Positions 16,318 to 24,218 of a DNA stretch of 24,708 nucleotides are shown piece after piece (position 1 is the first letter of the stretch; each line of letters opens with the position of its first letter). Below the pieces are notes generated by a model. It saw only the letters and a list, made by a program, of their open reading frames with translations, searched no databases and had not been told where the DNA came from. Origin of the DNA: Bacteroidales bacterium (GTDB lineage: Bacteria; Bacteroidota; Bacteroidia; Bacteroidales; Paludibacteraceae). The stretch spans positions 1 through 24,708 of the forward strand of contig CAAFZS010000074.1 of NCBI GenBank assembly GCA_900767595.1. Reading direction: 5' to 3'. The translations under genes and the position numbers were made by a program.

Positions 16318-18713
16318 GAACGTTTTTTCGGAAAAGTATTTTGTTTGTAGCCTTTTGCTCCTTCGTTTTTCCCCTTTATGCAGAAGAAGCGGGCGTGCAT
16401 CGTTTTGCAACCTATAATGTACGCTATGTCAATAGCAATAACGGAGATACCGGAGATAAACTCTGGGCTAACCGCCGTGATTATGTGTGCCAAATAGTGA
16501 CAGATTACGATTTTGATATTGTAGGAATGCAAGAAGTAACGGGTAATAACCAAGACCCAACCACAAAGAAAAGTCAGTTACAAGATATATGTGATCGCCT
16601 ACCTGCTTATCAGTGCATCGCTTATGAGCGAGAGGATAGGAAGTATTCGTATAATACCATTATGTATAAGTCGGATAAGTACGAATGTTTGGACCATTGT
16701 TCCTTCTGGCTCAGCCCTCAGCCTTGGTCACAATCGTCGTGTGCTGTTTGGACCGGTGGCGATATTGCACGCCGTTGCATTGTAGCGCATTTTAAGGTAA
16801 AAGCCACAGGAGAAGATTTCTACTTCTGCTGCACCCATTGTAACTATGCTCCTCAGCAAGCAGGTATAGAGGGGGCGCGTGTTATGCATGAAGAGATCCC
16901 CCCGTTAGTGGGCAATAAACCTACGGTTTTAGTAGGGGATTTTAATATGAATCGTTCCGCTCATATCGAGTCTTACCGAGCCTATGCCTCTCTCTTCCAA
17001 GAGGCACGCGTTACGTGTGACAGCATGCTCTCTTTACCGACAACGAATCCTCAAGTTACATATACTTGTGGCTTTGACTGGGTGGTAGCCTCTAAGAAAC
17101 CAAGTGGAACCACGGAGTTTGACCACCATTTCTATTCCTCTATGGAGCCGTTGAGTTATCATATTATCTCGGAGGATTATGGCCGTTCTGTTACGCCTTC
17201 GGACCATTATCCGTTATTGGTGCGTTATCGTCTCTTGAAACCCGATCAAACGGTTTTCTCTGCTTCCAATGAACAAGAACTGCAAACAGTTTTAAGCCAA
17301 GCTTCTCATGGAGATACTATCTACTTAACAACGGATAGTTTACCTCTTACAGAACCCATCCGTCCGTCCTGCTCTATTTATCTTATAGGAAAAGAGAAAG
17401 GGACGGTCTTGACTTGTGGCAAGGAAGGATCTATGGTTGATATTCCTCAGAACTGGTCTTTTTATGGCGAGAACCTTATCTTTAAGAATGCATCCTCATC
17501 ATCCGCTCAAGGAGGTTGTGCTATCTATACGAACGGCTATGAGTTGACCTTAAAAAATTGCCTTTTCATTCATTGCAAGGCATCATCGGGTAAAGGGGGC
17601 GCTATTAACGCCACCCCTCATCAGATTCGCCTTGATTCGTGTCAATTCTTTTCCAATCAAGCGCAAAATGGAGGAGCTTGTTTTCTGTCTCCCTATGGTA
17701 CACTCCTGATTAATCGTTGCTTATGGCAAGACAATATAGCGGAAAAAGTAGGAGGCGGTGTTTATACCACTTGTCACGGTAAGAGTCAGATACGTCGTTC
17801 TGTTTTTGATAACAATCAAGCTGCTGCCGGAGGAGCATTGGCTATCAACGACTTTGATAACATAGGAGTCCTGAACTCTTCTATCACGAACAACCAAAGT
17901 CGGCAACAAGGTGCTGTATGGCTTTCCTCTTCTAACGCACAGAGTAAGGCCACTATATTTCAATGTTCATTTCTAAACAATCGTCTTAATGTGAGTGGAG
18001 GTTTGGCAACGTTGGTGGTCAAATACGGTGGCGCCGCCCTTAAAATTCAGGTTCCTGCTTCTGTGGCCGCCCAAGCCATTGGGATTGCTCATTGCTCGTT
18101 TATCAATAACAGCATCTTTTCCTCTCTTCCCCAAAGTAAGTTTACTTCTGCCGCGTTAGATATAGAGGGCGGATATGTATGCCTCATGAATAACCTTTTG
18201 CTCGCAAATTATGCGGAAGGAACGGACTATGTTAGCTATCATGATTTGCGAACATCCGGTTCCATTGAGGTGTGGCGCAACACCTATAATCTAATGAGTG
18301 ATAATGCTCAAATTACCGATTGGAAAGATAATATACAGGCTCTGATTGATGGTCAGTGGCAGGAATCGACCTTCGTTCCCACACTTACAGATCAATTCAC
18401 TTATCGACTCAAATCGACCATGCTCGGTTCGCAGTCTATTTGTTCCATTCCTTTAATTCAACGTATGTGTTCTGCCGTTTTAGACTACGATTTAAGCCAG
18501 GATGGTTCCCAAGGCAATTATGTTCGCTATGACCAAGTCGGCACATGGCGTGATGCCAATGCGTGCTATGGAAGCATCGAATATGTGACTTCTTCCGGCT
18601 TGAACGAGATAAAAACAAAGGTACATCCCCGTTATAATAAGATTTTACAAAACGGTCAAATCATCCTCGATAATAATCATTCACAATTTAATATTTTAGG
18701 ACAATCATTATGA
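16314..18713 (+). CDS. Secreted EEP-beta-helix fusion, copy 2
   Basis: This 799-residue protein has the same order as its upstream neighbour: signal peptide (about 1-23, PLYA), EEP domain (about 29-308), beta-helix (about 315-720) and the shared tail (GQIILDNNHSQFNILGQSL). EEP motifs are complete: YNVRY (Asn35), MQEVTG (Glu74), CCTHCNY (His175), VGDFNMNR (Asp209, Asn211), FDHHF (Asp270) and PSDHYPLL (Asp297, His298). Its EEP domain is visibly closer to the one fused to the histidine phosphatase at 20827 than to copy 1: SQLQD, CIAYERED-KYSYN and DYGRSV-PSDH are shared only with the former. It overlaps both neighbours by 4 bases (ATGA), which implies coupled translation. Substrate is unknown; a phosphoester is expected. 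Confidence 0.9.
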   Translation: MRTFFRKSILFVAFCSFVFPLYAEEAGVHRFATYNVRYVNSNNGDTGDKLWANRRDYVCQIVTDYDFDIVGMQEVTGNNQDPTTKKSQLQDICDRLPAYQCIAYEREDRKYSYNTIMYKSDKYECLDHCSFWLSPQPWSQSSCAVWTGGDIARRCIVAHFKVKATGEDFYFCCTHCNYAPQQAGIEGARVMHEEIPPLVGNKPTVLVGDFNMNRSAHIESYRAYASLFQEARVTCDSMLSLPTTNPQVTYTCGFDWVVASKKPSGTTEFDHHFYSSMEPLSYHIISEDYGRSVTPSDHYPLLVRYRLLKPDQTVFSASNEQELQTVLSQASHGDTIYLTTDSLPLTEPIRPSCSIYLIGKEKGTVLTCGKEGSMVDIPQNWSFYGENLIFKNASSSSAQGGCAIYTNGYELTLKNCLFIHCKASSGKGGAINATPHQIRLDSCQFFSNQAQNGGACFLSPYGTLLINRCLWQDNIAEKVGGGVYTTCHGKSQIRRSVFDNNQAAAGGALAINDFDNIGVLNSSITNNQSRQQGAVWLSSSNAQSKATIFQCSFLNNRLNVSGGLATLVVKYGGAALKIQVPASVAAQAIGIAHCSFINNSIFSSLPQSKFTSAALDIEGGYVCLMNNLLLANYAEGTDYVSYHDLRTSGSIEVWRNTYNLMSDNAQITDWKDNIQALIDGQWQESTFVPTLTDQFTYRLKSTMLGSQSICSIPLIQRMCSAVLDYDLSQDGSQGNYVRYDQVGTWRDANACYGSIEYVTSSGLNEIKTKVHPRYNKILQNGQIILDNNHSQFNILGQSL

Positions 18714-20800
18714 AAAACATCCGACTTTTTACTTTAGTACTTCTATCCACTATCCACTGTTCTCTATCCACTATCAACGCCCAAGACCCTTGGCGTATCG
18801 ATGTCCCACAACCCTTGCAAGGCGATTATTACGGAATCACCTCTGCGAATGGACAAATAGGCTTAGTATCTTCCCGTACTCCCTTAGAGGTGGACAAACT
18901 TGTTATCGGCGGACTATACGACCTCTACGCCAAAGCGCGTACGGATAACTTCTTCCCGAACATCAACCCCCTCGACATTGAATTACGAGTTAACGGGGAT
19001 AATGTTTCCCGTTCGAAGATAGAGAACTATACCCAATCCTTTGACTTGAAACATGCCGCTATCCAAGGACAATACGATTTCCGTGACCAACTTCACGTGG
19101 ATTATCGGATTATGGCGCTCCGCCAATTGCCTTTTGGCTATATGATGGATATCACCATTACGGCTAATAGCGACATTCATCTGCGCGTTATCAACCAGCA
19201 CCGCGCTCCCGAAGCCTTACGCAATCCCGAACCGTATTTCACCACCATCGATAATAAGGCCAATCCGTTGCTTAAGACTTCCTATCCTCATTATACCTTC
19301 ATGACTACGATGGCTAAGTCGCCAACCGGTCGTTTCGATGTAGGTGCTTGCACGGCCTTCCTTTTCCCTGATAGCGAAGATGGGGGCACGATGCTGCCTA
19401 TCATCCATCGCGACGATAGGGGTGTAGGCCGACACACGCAAGAGTTTGAACTCCCCCTGCAACAAGGACAGACCTTCCATTTTTGCCTTGTAGGTAATAG
19501 TATGGGAAGCAATTTCGTTCCCGATGTACGCAACGAGATAGAGCGTCTCACTATCTATATGTTCCTGGAAGGCTACGATCGTCTTATCGCTCGCCATAAC
19601 CGCGCTTGGGACGAGCTATGGCAGTCGGATATCCTCGTAGAAGGTGACGCTCAAGCTCAACAGGATATCCACTCTATGCTCTACCACCTCTATGCCTTCA
19701 ATCGCGAAGGCAGCGGACTGAGTTGCTCCCCGATGGGACTGAGCGGACTTGGCTACAACGGACACTCGTTCTGGGATGCCGATACATGGATGTTCCCTGC
19801 TTTAGCTGTTCTCCATCCTGAAACGGCGGTTGAGATGCTTAATCGGCGTTATGACTTACTCCAAGGGGCTATCCAAAAAGCCTATATGCATGGCTTCAAA
19901 GGCGCATGGTTCCCATGGCAGACCTCCTATACAGGACAAGAAGAAGTGGCTCCTAATAATGTCTATCCTTCTACGGAGTGCCATATAACCGGCGATGCCG
20001 CTATCGCTTGCTGGCAATATTACCAACTCACCCAAGACAAAGACTGGCTCCTCGAAAAAGGTTGGCCAATCCTCTCCCTCACAGCCGATTACTGGACTTC
20101 TCGCGTTGATTGGGACGAGAATGGCAATGCCCACTTTATCAGCGTTATCGGTGCTGACGAATGGTCTTGCAATGTCCACGGAGGCAAACAGATTGACGAT
20201 AATGCCTATACCATCGGTGTAGCTCGTACGAACCTCGATTATGCTGCTCGCGCAGCCAAAGTGCTGGGTAAGAAAGCCAAACCCGAATGGGCAAAGACAC
20301 GTAATGCCCTGCACTACCGCTACCTCGATAACGGAGTGATAGCCGTAAACGCTACCTACCATGGGGAGGTTACTAAACAAGCCGATGTAGACTTGCTTGC
20401 CTTCCCGCTTCACGAGGTAACTGACCCGGCACAGATACGCCGTGATTTGGAATATTACATCTCGAAAGTGCCCGATAAACAAACCCCGGCAATGTCTAAG
20501 TCTATCTACGCTACCTTGTTTAGTCGTTTGGGCGATTATGATAAAGCGTTGTATTACTTCCGCGACTCCTACTTGCCCAACCTCAATCCGCCTTTCCGCG
20601 TGATAGCAGAGTTTAACGGAGGTACGAATCCTTACTTTATTACCGGTGCGGGAGGAACCTTGCAATCGCTTCTCTTTGGTTTTGCCGGATTAGACATTAC
20701 CGATAAAGGACTCGTCCAAGTCCGCAAAGCAAAACTGCCTACCGGATGGACTAAACTAACCATCCGCCGTATAGGTCATCCTGATTTAGTAATCCAATAA
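18710..20800 (+). CDS. Secreted glycoside hydrolase family 65 enzyme
   Basis: The 696-residue product has a signal peptide (cleavage after TINA, residue 24) and a GH65 layout: N-terminal beta-sandwich (about 25-300) then an (alpha/alpha)6 barrel. Key motifs are GYNGHSFWDADTWMFPAL (349-366), GADEW with the likely general acid Glu484, DDNAYT (496-501), KQADV (556-560) and AEFNGGTNPYFITGAGG (633-649). GH65 contains phosphorylases of alpha-glucobioses (trehalose, kojibiose, nigerose) and hydrolases such as acid trehalase and the glucosylgalactosylhydroxylysine glucosidase. Glu634 in the last motif sits where hydrolases keep a catalytic base, and secretion also argues for hydrolysis. So an alpha-glucosidase-type hydrolase is the best call; the linkage is unknown. 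The start overlaps the upstream stop (ATGA). Confidence 0.9.
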   Translation: MKNIRLFTLVLLSTIHCSLSTINAQDPWRIDVPQPLQGDYYGITSANGQIGLVSSRTPLEVDKLVIGGLYDLYAKARTDNFFPNINPLDIELRVNGDNVSRSKIENYTQSFDLKHAAIQGQYDFRDQLHVDYRIMALRQLPFGYMMDITITANSDIHLRVINQHRAPEALRNPEPYFTTIDNKANPLLKTSYPHYTFMTTMAKSPTGRFDVGACTAFLFPDSEDGGTMLPIIHRDDRGVGRHTQEFELPLQQGQTFHFCLVGNSMGSNFVPDVRNEIERLTIYMFLEGYDRLIARHNRAWDELWQSDILVEGDAQAQQDIHSMLYHLYAFNREGSGLSCSPMGLSGLGYNGHSFWDADTWMFPALAVLHPETAVEMLNRRYDLLQGAIQKAYMHGFKGAWFPWQTSYTGQEEVAPNNVYPSTECHITGDAAIACWQYYQLTQDKDWLLEKGWPILSLTADYWTSRVDWDENGNAHFISVIGADEWSCNVHGGKQIDDNAYTIGVARTNLDYAARAAKVLGKKAKPEWAKTRNALHYRYLDNGVIAVNATYHGEVTKQADVDLLAFPLHEVTDPAQIRRDLEYYISKVPDKQTPAMSKSIYATLFSRLGDYDKALYYFRDSYLPNLNPPFRVIAEFNGGTNPYFITGAGGTLQSLLFGFAGLDITDKGLVQVRKAKLPTGWTKLTIRRIGHPDLVIQ
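18743..18777 (+). repeat. Five-unit heptamer repeat in signal-peptide codons (GH65)
   Basis: Five 7-base units of form CTATCCA (three exact, then CTATCAA, with a degenerate CTGTTCT in the middle) encode the STIHCSLSTIN part of the signal peptide. It is 35 bases long, like the tracts in tatC and at 14059. Confidence 0.8.
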
Positions 20801-20806
20801 ACATCA

Positions 20807-20830
20807 TTTCATCAATTCATCATTTAATGA
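20807..20830 (+). repeat. Octamer repeat running into a start codon
   Basis: Three 8-base units (TTTCATCA, ATTCATCA, TTTAATGA), preceded by a partial AACATCA, fill the 26-base gap after the GH65 stop. The third unit contains the ATG at 20827. The unit resembles the octamers at 197-228. Confidence 0.6.
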
Positions 20831-22761
20831 ATATTCTTCTTGCCATCCTATTAGCCATTGGCGTCAACGCCCATTGTTATGATTTTTTGCCTGTACACGA
20901 TACGCCGGCTCCTAAAGGGTATCAACCTTTTTATATCAGTCATTATGGCCGTCACGGTGCACGGGCCGATATGGGAGATAAATACTATCCCTATATCATT
21001 GACTCGCTTACAACACTCAGTCAGCAACAACCTTTGACTGCCCGACAAGACTCTCTTTTGGCACTCACACAACGCGTCTATGGGCAATATGCCAATATGA
21101 ATCGCCGTTTAACTCCCGTCGGACAATATCAACATACTCAATTGGCGAAACGTATGGCCAACCGTTATCCGTCCGTCTTCAAAGGAACGCCTCGTGTACG
21201 AGCCATCAGTAGTATGGTGCCGCGTTGTATCATGTCTATGAATGCTTTCACGAATGCCCTGACGGCTGCCTATCCGCGTATCCAATATACCTTCGACTGC
21301 GGAGAAAGATTCCAAGAGTATATCAACTGCCGTGGCTTGCTCAACCTTACATACCAAACCACACCTCCCGTCATCGATTCCCTCTTACAATCCTTCTCCT
21401 TTACTCCCGATAAGTGGACGGAAGCCATCTATCAAACATGTATCTACGCTCCTTGCTTTGGCTTATCGTGTAATATCTATGACTTCCTTACACCCGAGCA
21501 AGTGCAGTATTATGATGCTCGCAACAACTACCATTTCTATATCAACTACTGTAACACCCCTTATGGTAAGATGCGTCGTCCGTATGCCCAATTGGGCCTC
21601 AACGATATCATCCAAAAGGCCGATTCGGTTATTGCTCATGGAGGATATGCTGCGGATTTGCGCTTCGGACACGATGATCCCCTATTGACAATCGTCAGCG
21701 CAATGGAACTGGAGGGAGTGGGAAACGAACTTGAATATAAGGATATCCTTACCCAATGGCCGGGCGATGTCATGGTTCCTATGGCGGCTAATGTGCAACT
21801 CATCTTCTATAAGAATAAAAAAGGAGACGTTCTCGTTAAAGCATTATACAATGAAAAAGAATGTCATATCCACGGATTAAAAGCCGTTGATACATACTAC
21901 TATCGTTGGGCAGACGTTCGCGCAAAGTGGTTGCACACCCATCGCCTCGCTACCTATAACGTTCGCTATGTCAATAAGAAAAACGGAGACGTAGGCGAGA
22001 AGTTCTGGGGCAATAGACGTAACTATGTTATCCAAAACGTTCTCGATAACCACCTTGATATTGTGGGCATGCAGGAAGTGACGGGAAACAACAAAGACTC
22101 CCTCACCGGCAAAAGCCAACTGCAAGACCTTAAGGACGGACTGCCTCAATATACTTGCATTGCTTACGAAAGAGAGGATAAGAAATACAGTTACAACTGC
22201 ATCTTCTATCTCACGGACAAATATGACTGCTTAGACCACCATGCCTTCTGGCTAAGCGAGACTCCTGAGGTCGCATCCAAAGGGTGGGGGAGCACTTTCT
22301 ATCGTCGCTGCATTGTGGCACACATGCAAGACAAACAGACAAAACAACAGTTCTACTTCTGTTGTGCTCATACCGACTATGACCCGCTCGAAGTGGGTGA
22401 GAAACAAGCGCAGTTGATAGGCGAGACGTTGGCTCCGTTAGCGGCAAACCATACTCCGGTTGTCCTCGTAGGTGACCTTAATCACGATCGATACGATAAG
22501 CCGTCCATCTATCACATCTATTCACAATATTTCTTAGACTCATCCGATTCCCATTTCCCAACCTATCAACGTTGGAAAACAACATCCGATCCGGACTTCT
22601 CCGGTTTGGAAATAGATTATCTGTTCTACCTTAATATGACTCCCTATAACCGCCAAGTGGTCACCACCGATTATGGACGCTCTGTTGCCCCCTCCGACCA
22701 CTTCCCCGTTTATGTGGACTTCCAGTTAGGAGTGGACCCGACTTATGACGAGATTCGATAA
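20827..22761 (+). CDS. Secreted histidine phosphatase (MINPP/phytase-type)-EEP phosphatase fusion
   Basis: The 644-residue protein joins two phosphoester-cleaving domains. After a short signal peptide (cleavage after VNA, residue 14), residues about 15-369 are a branch-2 histidine acid phosphatase. The RHGAR motif at 42-46 carries the phospho-accepting His43, and GHDDPL gives His282-Asp283, the distal HD proton-donor motif. This resembles multiple inositol-polyphosphate phosphatases. Residues about 371-634 are an EEP domain with YNVRY (Asn378), MQEVTG (Glu417), CCAHTDY (His515), VGDLNHDR (Asp550, Asn552), EIDYLFY (Asp597) and PSDHFPVY (Asp624, His625). Both active sites look intact. The chain ends soon after the EEP domain, with no beta-helix or shared tail. 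One continuous frame spans the junction, with no frameshift or start needed. Combined dephosphorylation of an inositol-phosphate or phosphodiester is inferred. Confidence 0.9.
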   Translation: MNILLAILLAIGVNAHCYDFLPVHDTPAPKGYQPFYISHYGRHGARADMGDKYYPYIIDSLTTLSQQQPLTARQDSLLALTQRVYGQYANMNRRLTPVGQYQHTQLAKRMANRYPSVFKGTPRVRAISSMVPRCIMSMNAFTNALTAAYPRIQYTFDCGERFQEYINCRGLLNLTYQTTPPVIDSLLQSFSFTPDKWTEAIYQTCIYAPCFGLSCNIYDFLTPEQVQYYDARNNYHFYINYCNTPYGKMRRPYAQLGLNDIIQKADSVIAHGGYAADLRFGHDDPLLTIVSAMELEGVGNELEYKDILTQWPGDVMVPMAANVQLIFYKNKKGDVLVKALYNEKECHIHGLKAVDTYYYRWADVRAKWLHTHRLATYNVRYVNKKNGDVGEKFWGNRRNYVIQNVLDNHLDIVGMQEVTGNNKDSLTGKSQLQDLKDGLPQYTCIAYEREDKKYSYNCIFYLTDKYDCLDHHAFWLSETPEVASKGWGSTFYRRCIVAHMQDKQTKQQFYFCCAHTDYDPLEVGEKQAQLIGETLAPLAANHTPVVLVGDLNHDRYDKPSIYHIYSQYFLDSSDSHFPTYQRWKTTSDPDFSGLEIDYLFYLNMTPYNRQVVTTDYGRSVAPSDHFPVYVDFQLGVDPTYDEIR

Positions 22762-22764
22762 GTC

Positions 22765-22792
22765 TCTCAACTTTAAACGCTCAACTCTAAAC
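22765..22792 (+). repeat. Heptamer repeat upstream of the Gfo/Idh/MocA start
   Basis: Four 7-base units of form NYTMAAC (TCTCAAC, TTTAAAC, GCTCAAC, TCTAAAC) occupy most of the 40-base gap after the stop at 22761, followed by TATAATAAT and the ATG at 22802. The unit is a rotation of the CTCTCAA heptamer in tatC. Confidence 0.75.
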
Positions 22793-22801
22793 TATAATAA
22801 T

Positions 22802-24217
22802 ATGACACGTTCTGAATTTTTAAAAACATTAGGTCTTGGCGCTGCGGCACTGACCATCGAATCCCTTCCCGGCAGTTCTCTTGTTAGCGCAGCTACACAA
22901 GAACCCACGTCCGATGCTCTCCCGAAGAACACGGAGAGACTCTCTTTTGGTTTGCCTAATCAAGAGGCTGTAGTCAATAAACCTATCTCCGTCATCATCA
23001 TCGGTGCCGGTAGCCGAGGCAATGTTTATGCTTCCTATGCACAACAATACCAAAAAGCCATGAAGGTCGTGGGTGTGTCCGATATCAATCCCGTGCGTCA
23101 GCAATTGCTTAAAAAGACCTATGGCATCAGTGACGAACATACGTTTGGCGACTGGTCCGAAGTCTTCTCTGTTCCTAAGTTTGCAGATGCTGTGGTCATC
23201 TCCACACCGGATAATCTCCACTATGCACCCTGCATGAAAGCACTCGCTATGGGCTACGATGTTCTTCTGGAAAAACCCATTGCCCAAACGGCAAAAGAAT
23301 GCTTGAACATCCTTGCCCAGGCCCGCAAATACGGTCGTATCGTAGGTGTATGTCACGTACTTCGCTATGCCCCTTATTTCCGCGCTCTTAAACGCGTCAT
23401 CGATGAGGGACGTATCGGCGAGATTGTCTCTGTTCAACACCTTGAACCCGTACGTTTCCACCATATGGCACACTCCTATGTCCGCGGTAATTGGCATGAT
23501 AGTAAAGCAACCACTCCTATCATCCTCGCCAAAGCATGCCACGACTTGGATATCATCCGCTGGATCCTGAATAAACCTTGCCGAAAAGTGCAAGCATTCG
23601 GAGACCTCAGTTTCTTCACTCATAAGAATGCTCCCGAAGGCTCAACCGAGCGTTGCCTGGACTGTCCTTTGGAAAAACAATGCGCCTTCTCTGCGGTAAA
23701 TATCTACGAGCGTCGTCACCGTTATCTCTATGTCTTTGACAACCTTCCGAAAGAGAAAGATGCCAAGAACGCAAAGATTCGCGAATACTTGCGCACGACC
23801 GATTACGGACGCTGCGTCTTCCGTTGCCAAAACGACCAATGCGACCACTATCTTTGCAACCTCGAGTTCGAAGGCGGCACTACCGCTTCTATGCAAATGG
23901 AAGCCCTTACCAGTTATGGCGGACGCAAAACACGTATTATGGGTACCAAAGGCGATATCGTGGGCGATATGACTTCCTTCACGCTCACCGATTTCCTTAC
24001 AGAGAAACATTACCTGTGGAACGAGGATATCTCTAAACTGCCGGGTTATGAAGGACACGCAGGTGGCGACTGGGGTATCGTTAAAGACTTTGTTATGGCG
24101 GTAGCTAACCATGACGAGAAATATCTCACTTCTACCATTGATGTCAGTGTAGAAAGCCATGTCATGGGCTTCCGTGCAGAAGAGGCCCGTAAGAAAAACA
24201 AAGTAGTCAAACTATAA
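22802..24217 (+). CDS. Gfo/Idh/MocA-family NAD(P)-dependent oxidoreductase, exported
   Basis: The start at 22802 is chosen because the encoded MTRSEFLKTLGLGAAALTIE is a typical exported N-terminus; an upstream in-frame ATG at 22745 overlaps the previous gene and runs through repeat DNA. The 471-residue product has a Rossmann nucleotide-binding domain (GAGSRG at 68-73), the family EKP motif (157-159) and the catalytic-type CHDLDIIRW segment near 246. Two Cys groups are visible: Cys285, Cys288 and Cys294, and Cys338, Cys342, Cys347 and Cys352; a structural metal is possible. The family includes myo-inositol and other polyol or sugar dehydrogenases, and NAD-dependent glycosidases (GH109). The signal looks Tat-like but has only one Arg (TRSEFLK), so its export route is unclear. 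Next to inositol-phosphatase-like enzymes, an inositol or sugar substrate is an attractive inference. Confidence 0.9.
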   Translation: MTRSEFLKTLGLGAAALTIESLPGSSLVSAATQEPTSDALPKNTERLSFGLPNQEAVVNKPISVIIIGAGSRGNVYASYAQQYQKAMKVVGVSDINPVRQQLLKKTYGISDEHTFGDWSEVFSVPKFADAVVISTPDNLHYAPCMKALAMGYDVLLEKPIAQTAKECLNILAQARKYGRIVGVCHVLRYAPYFRALKRVIDEGRIGEIVSVQHLEPVRFHHMAHSYVRGNWHDSKATTPIILAKACHDLDIIRWILNKPCRKVQAFGDLSFFTHKNAPEGSTERCLDCPLEKQCAFSAVNIYERRHRYLYVFDNLPKEKDAKNAKIREYLRTTDYGRCVFRCQNDQCDHYLCNLEFEGGTTASMQMEALTSYGGRKTRIMGTKGDIVGDMTSFTLTDFLTEKHYLWNEDISKLPGYEGHAGGDWGIVKDFVMAVANHDEKYLTSTIDVSVESHVMGFRAEEARKKNKVVKL

Positions 24218-24218
24218 G

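Noticed and set aside
14023..18713. Beta-helix regions as polysaccharide lyases
   Set aside because: No lyase catalytic residues or family motifs were seen; the only visible active sites are in the EEP domains.
19856..20665. 269-codon open frame on the minus strand within the GH65 gene
   Set aside because: The plus strand encodes a full GH65 protein with all motifs; the antisense frame has no recognisable domain and reflects codon bias.
22745..22801. Upstream ATG start for the oxidoreductase
   Set aside because: It overlaps the previous gene and would add 19 residues translated from repeat DNA before an otherwise typical exported N-terminus.
22829..23623. 264-codon open frame on the minus strand within the oxidoreductase gene
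   Set aside because: It lies fully opposite a clear Gfo/Idh/MocA gene and its product resembles no family I know.
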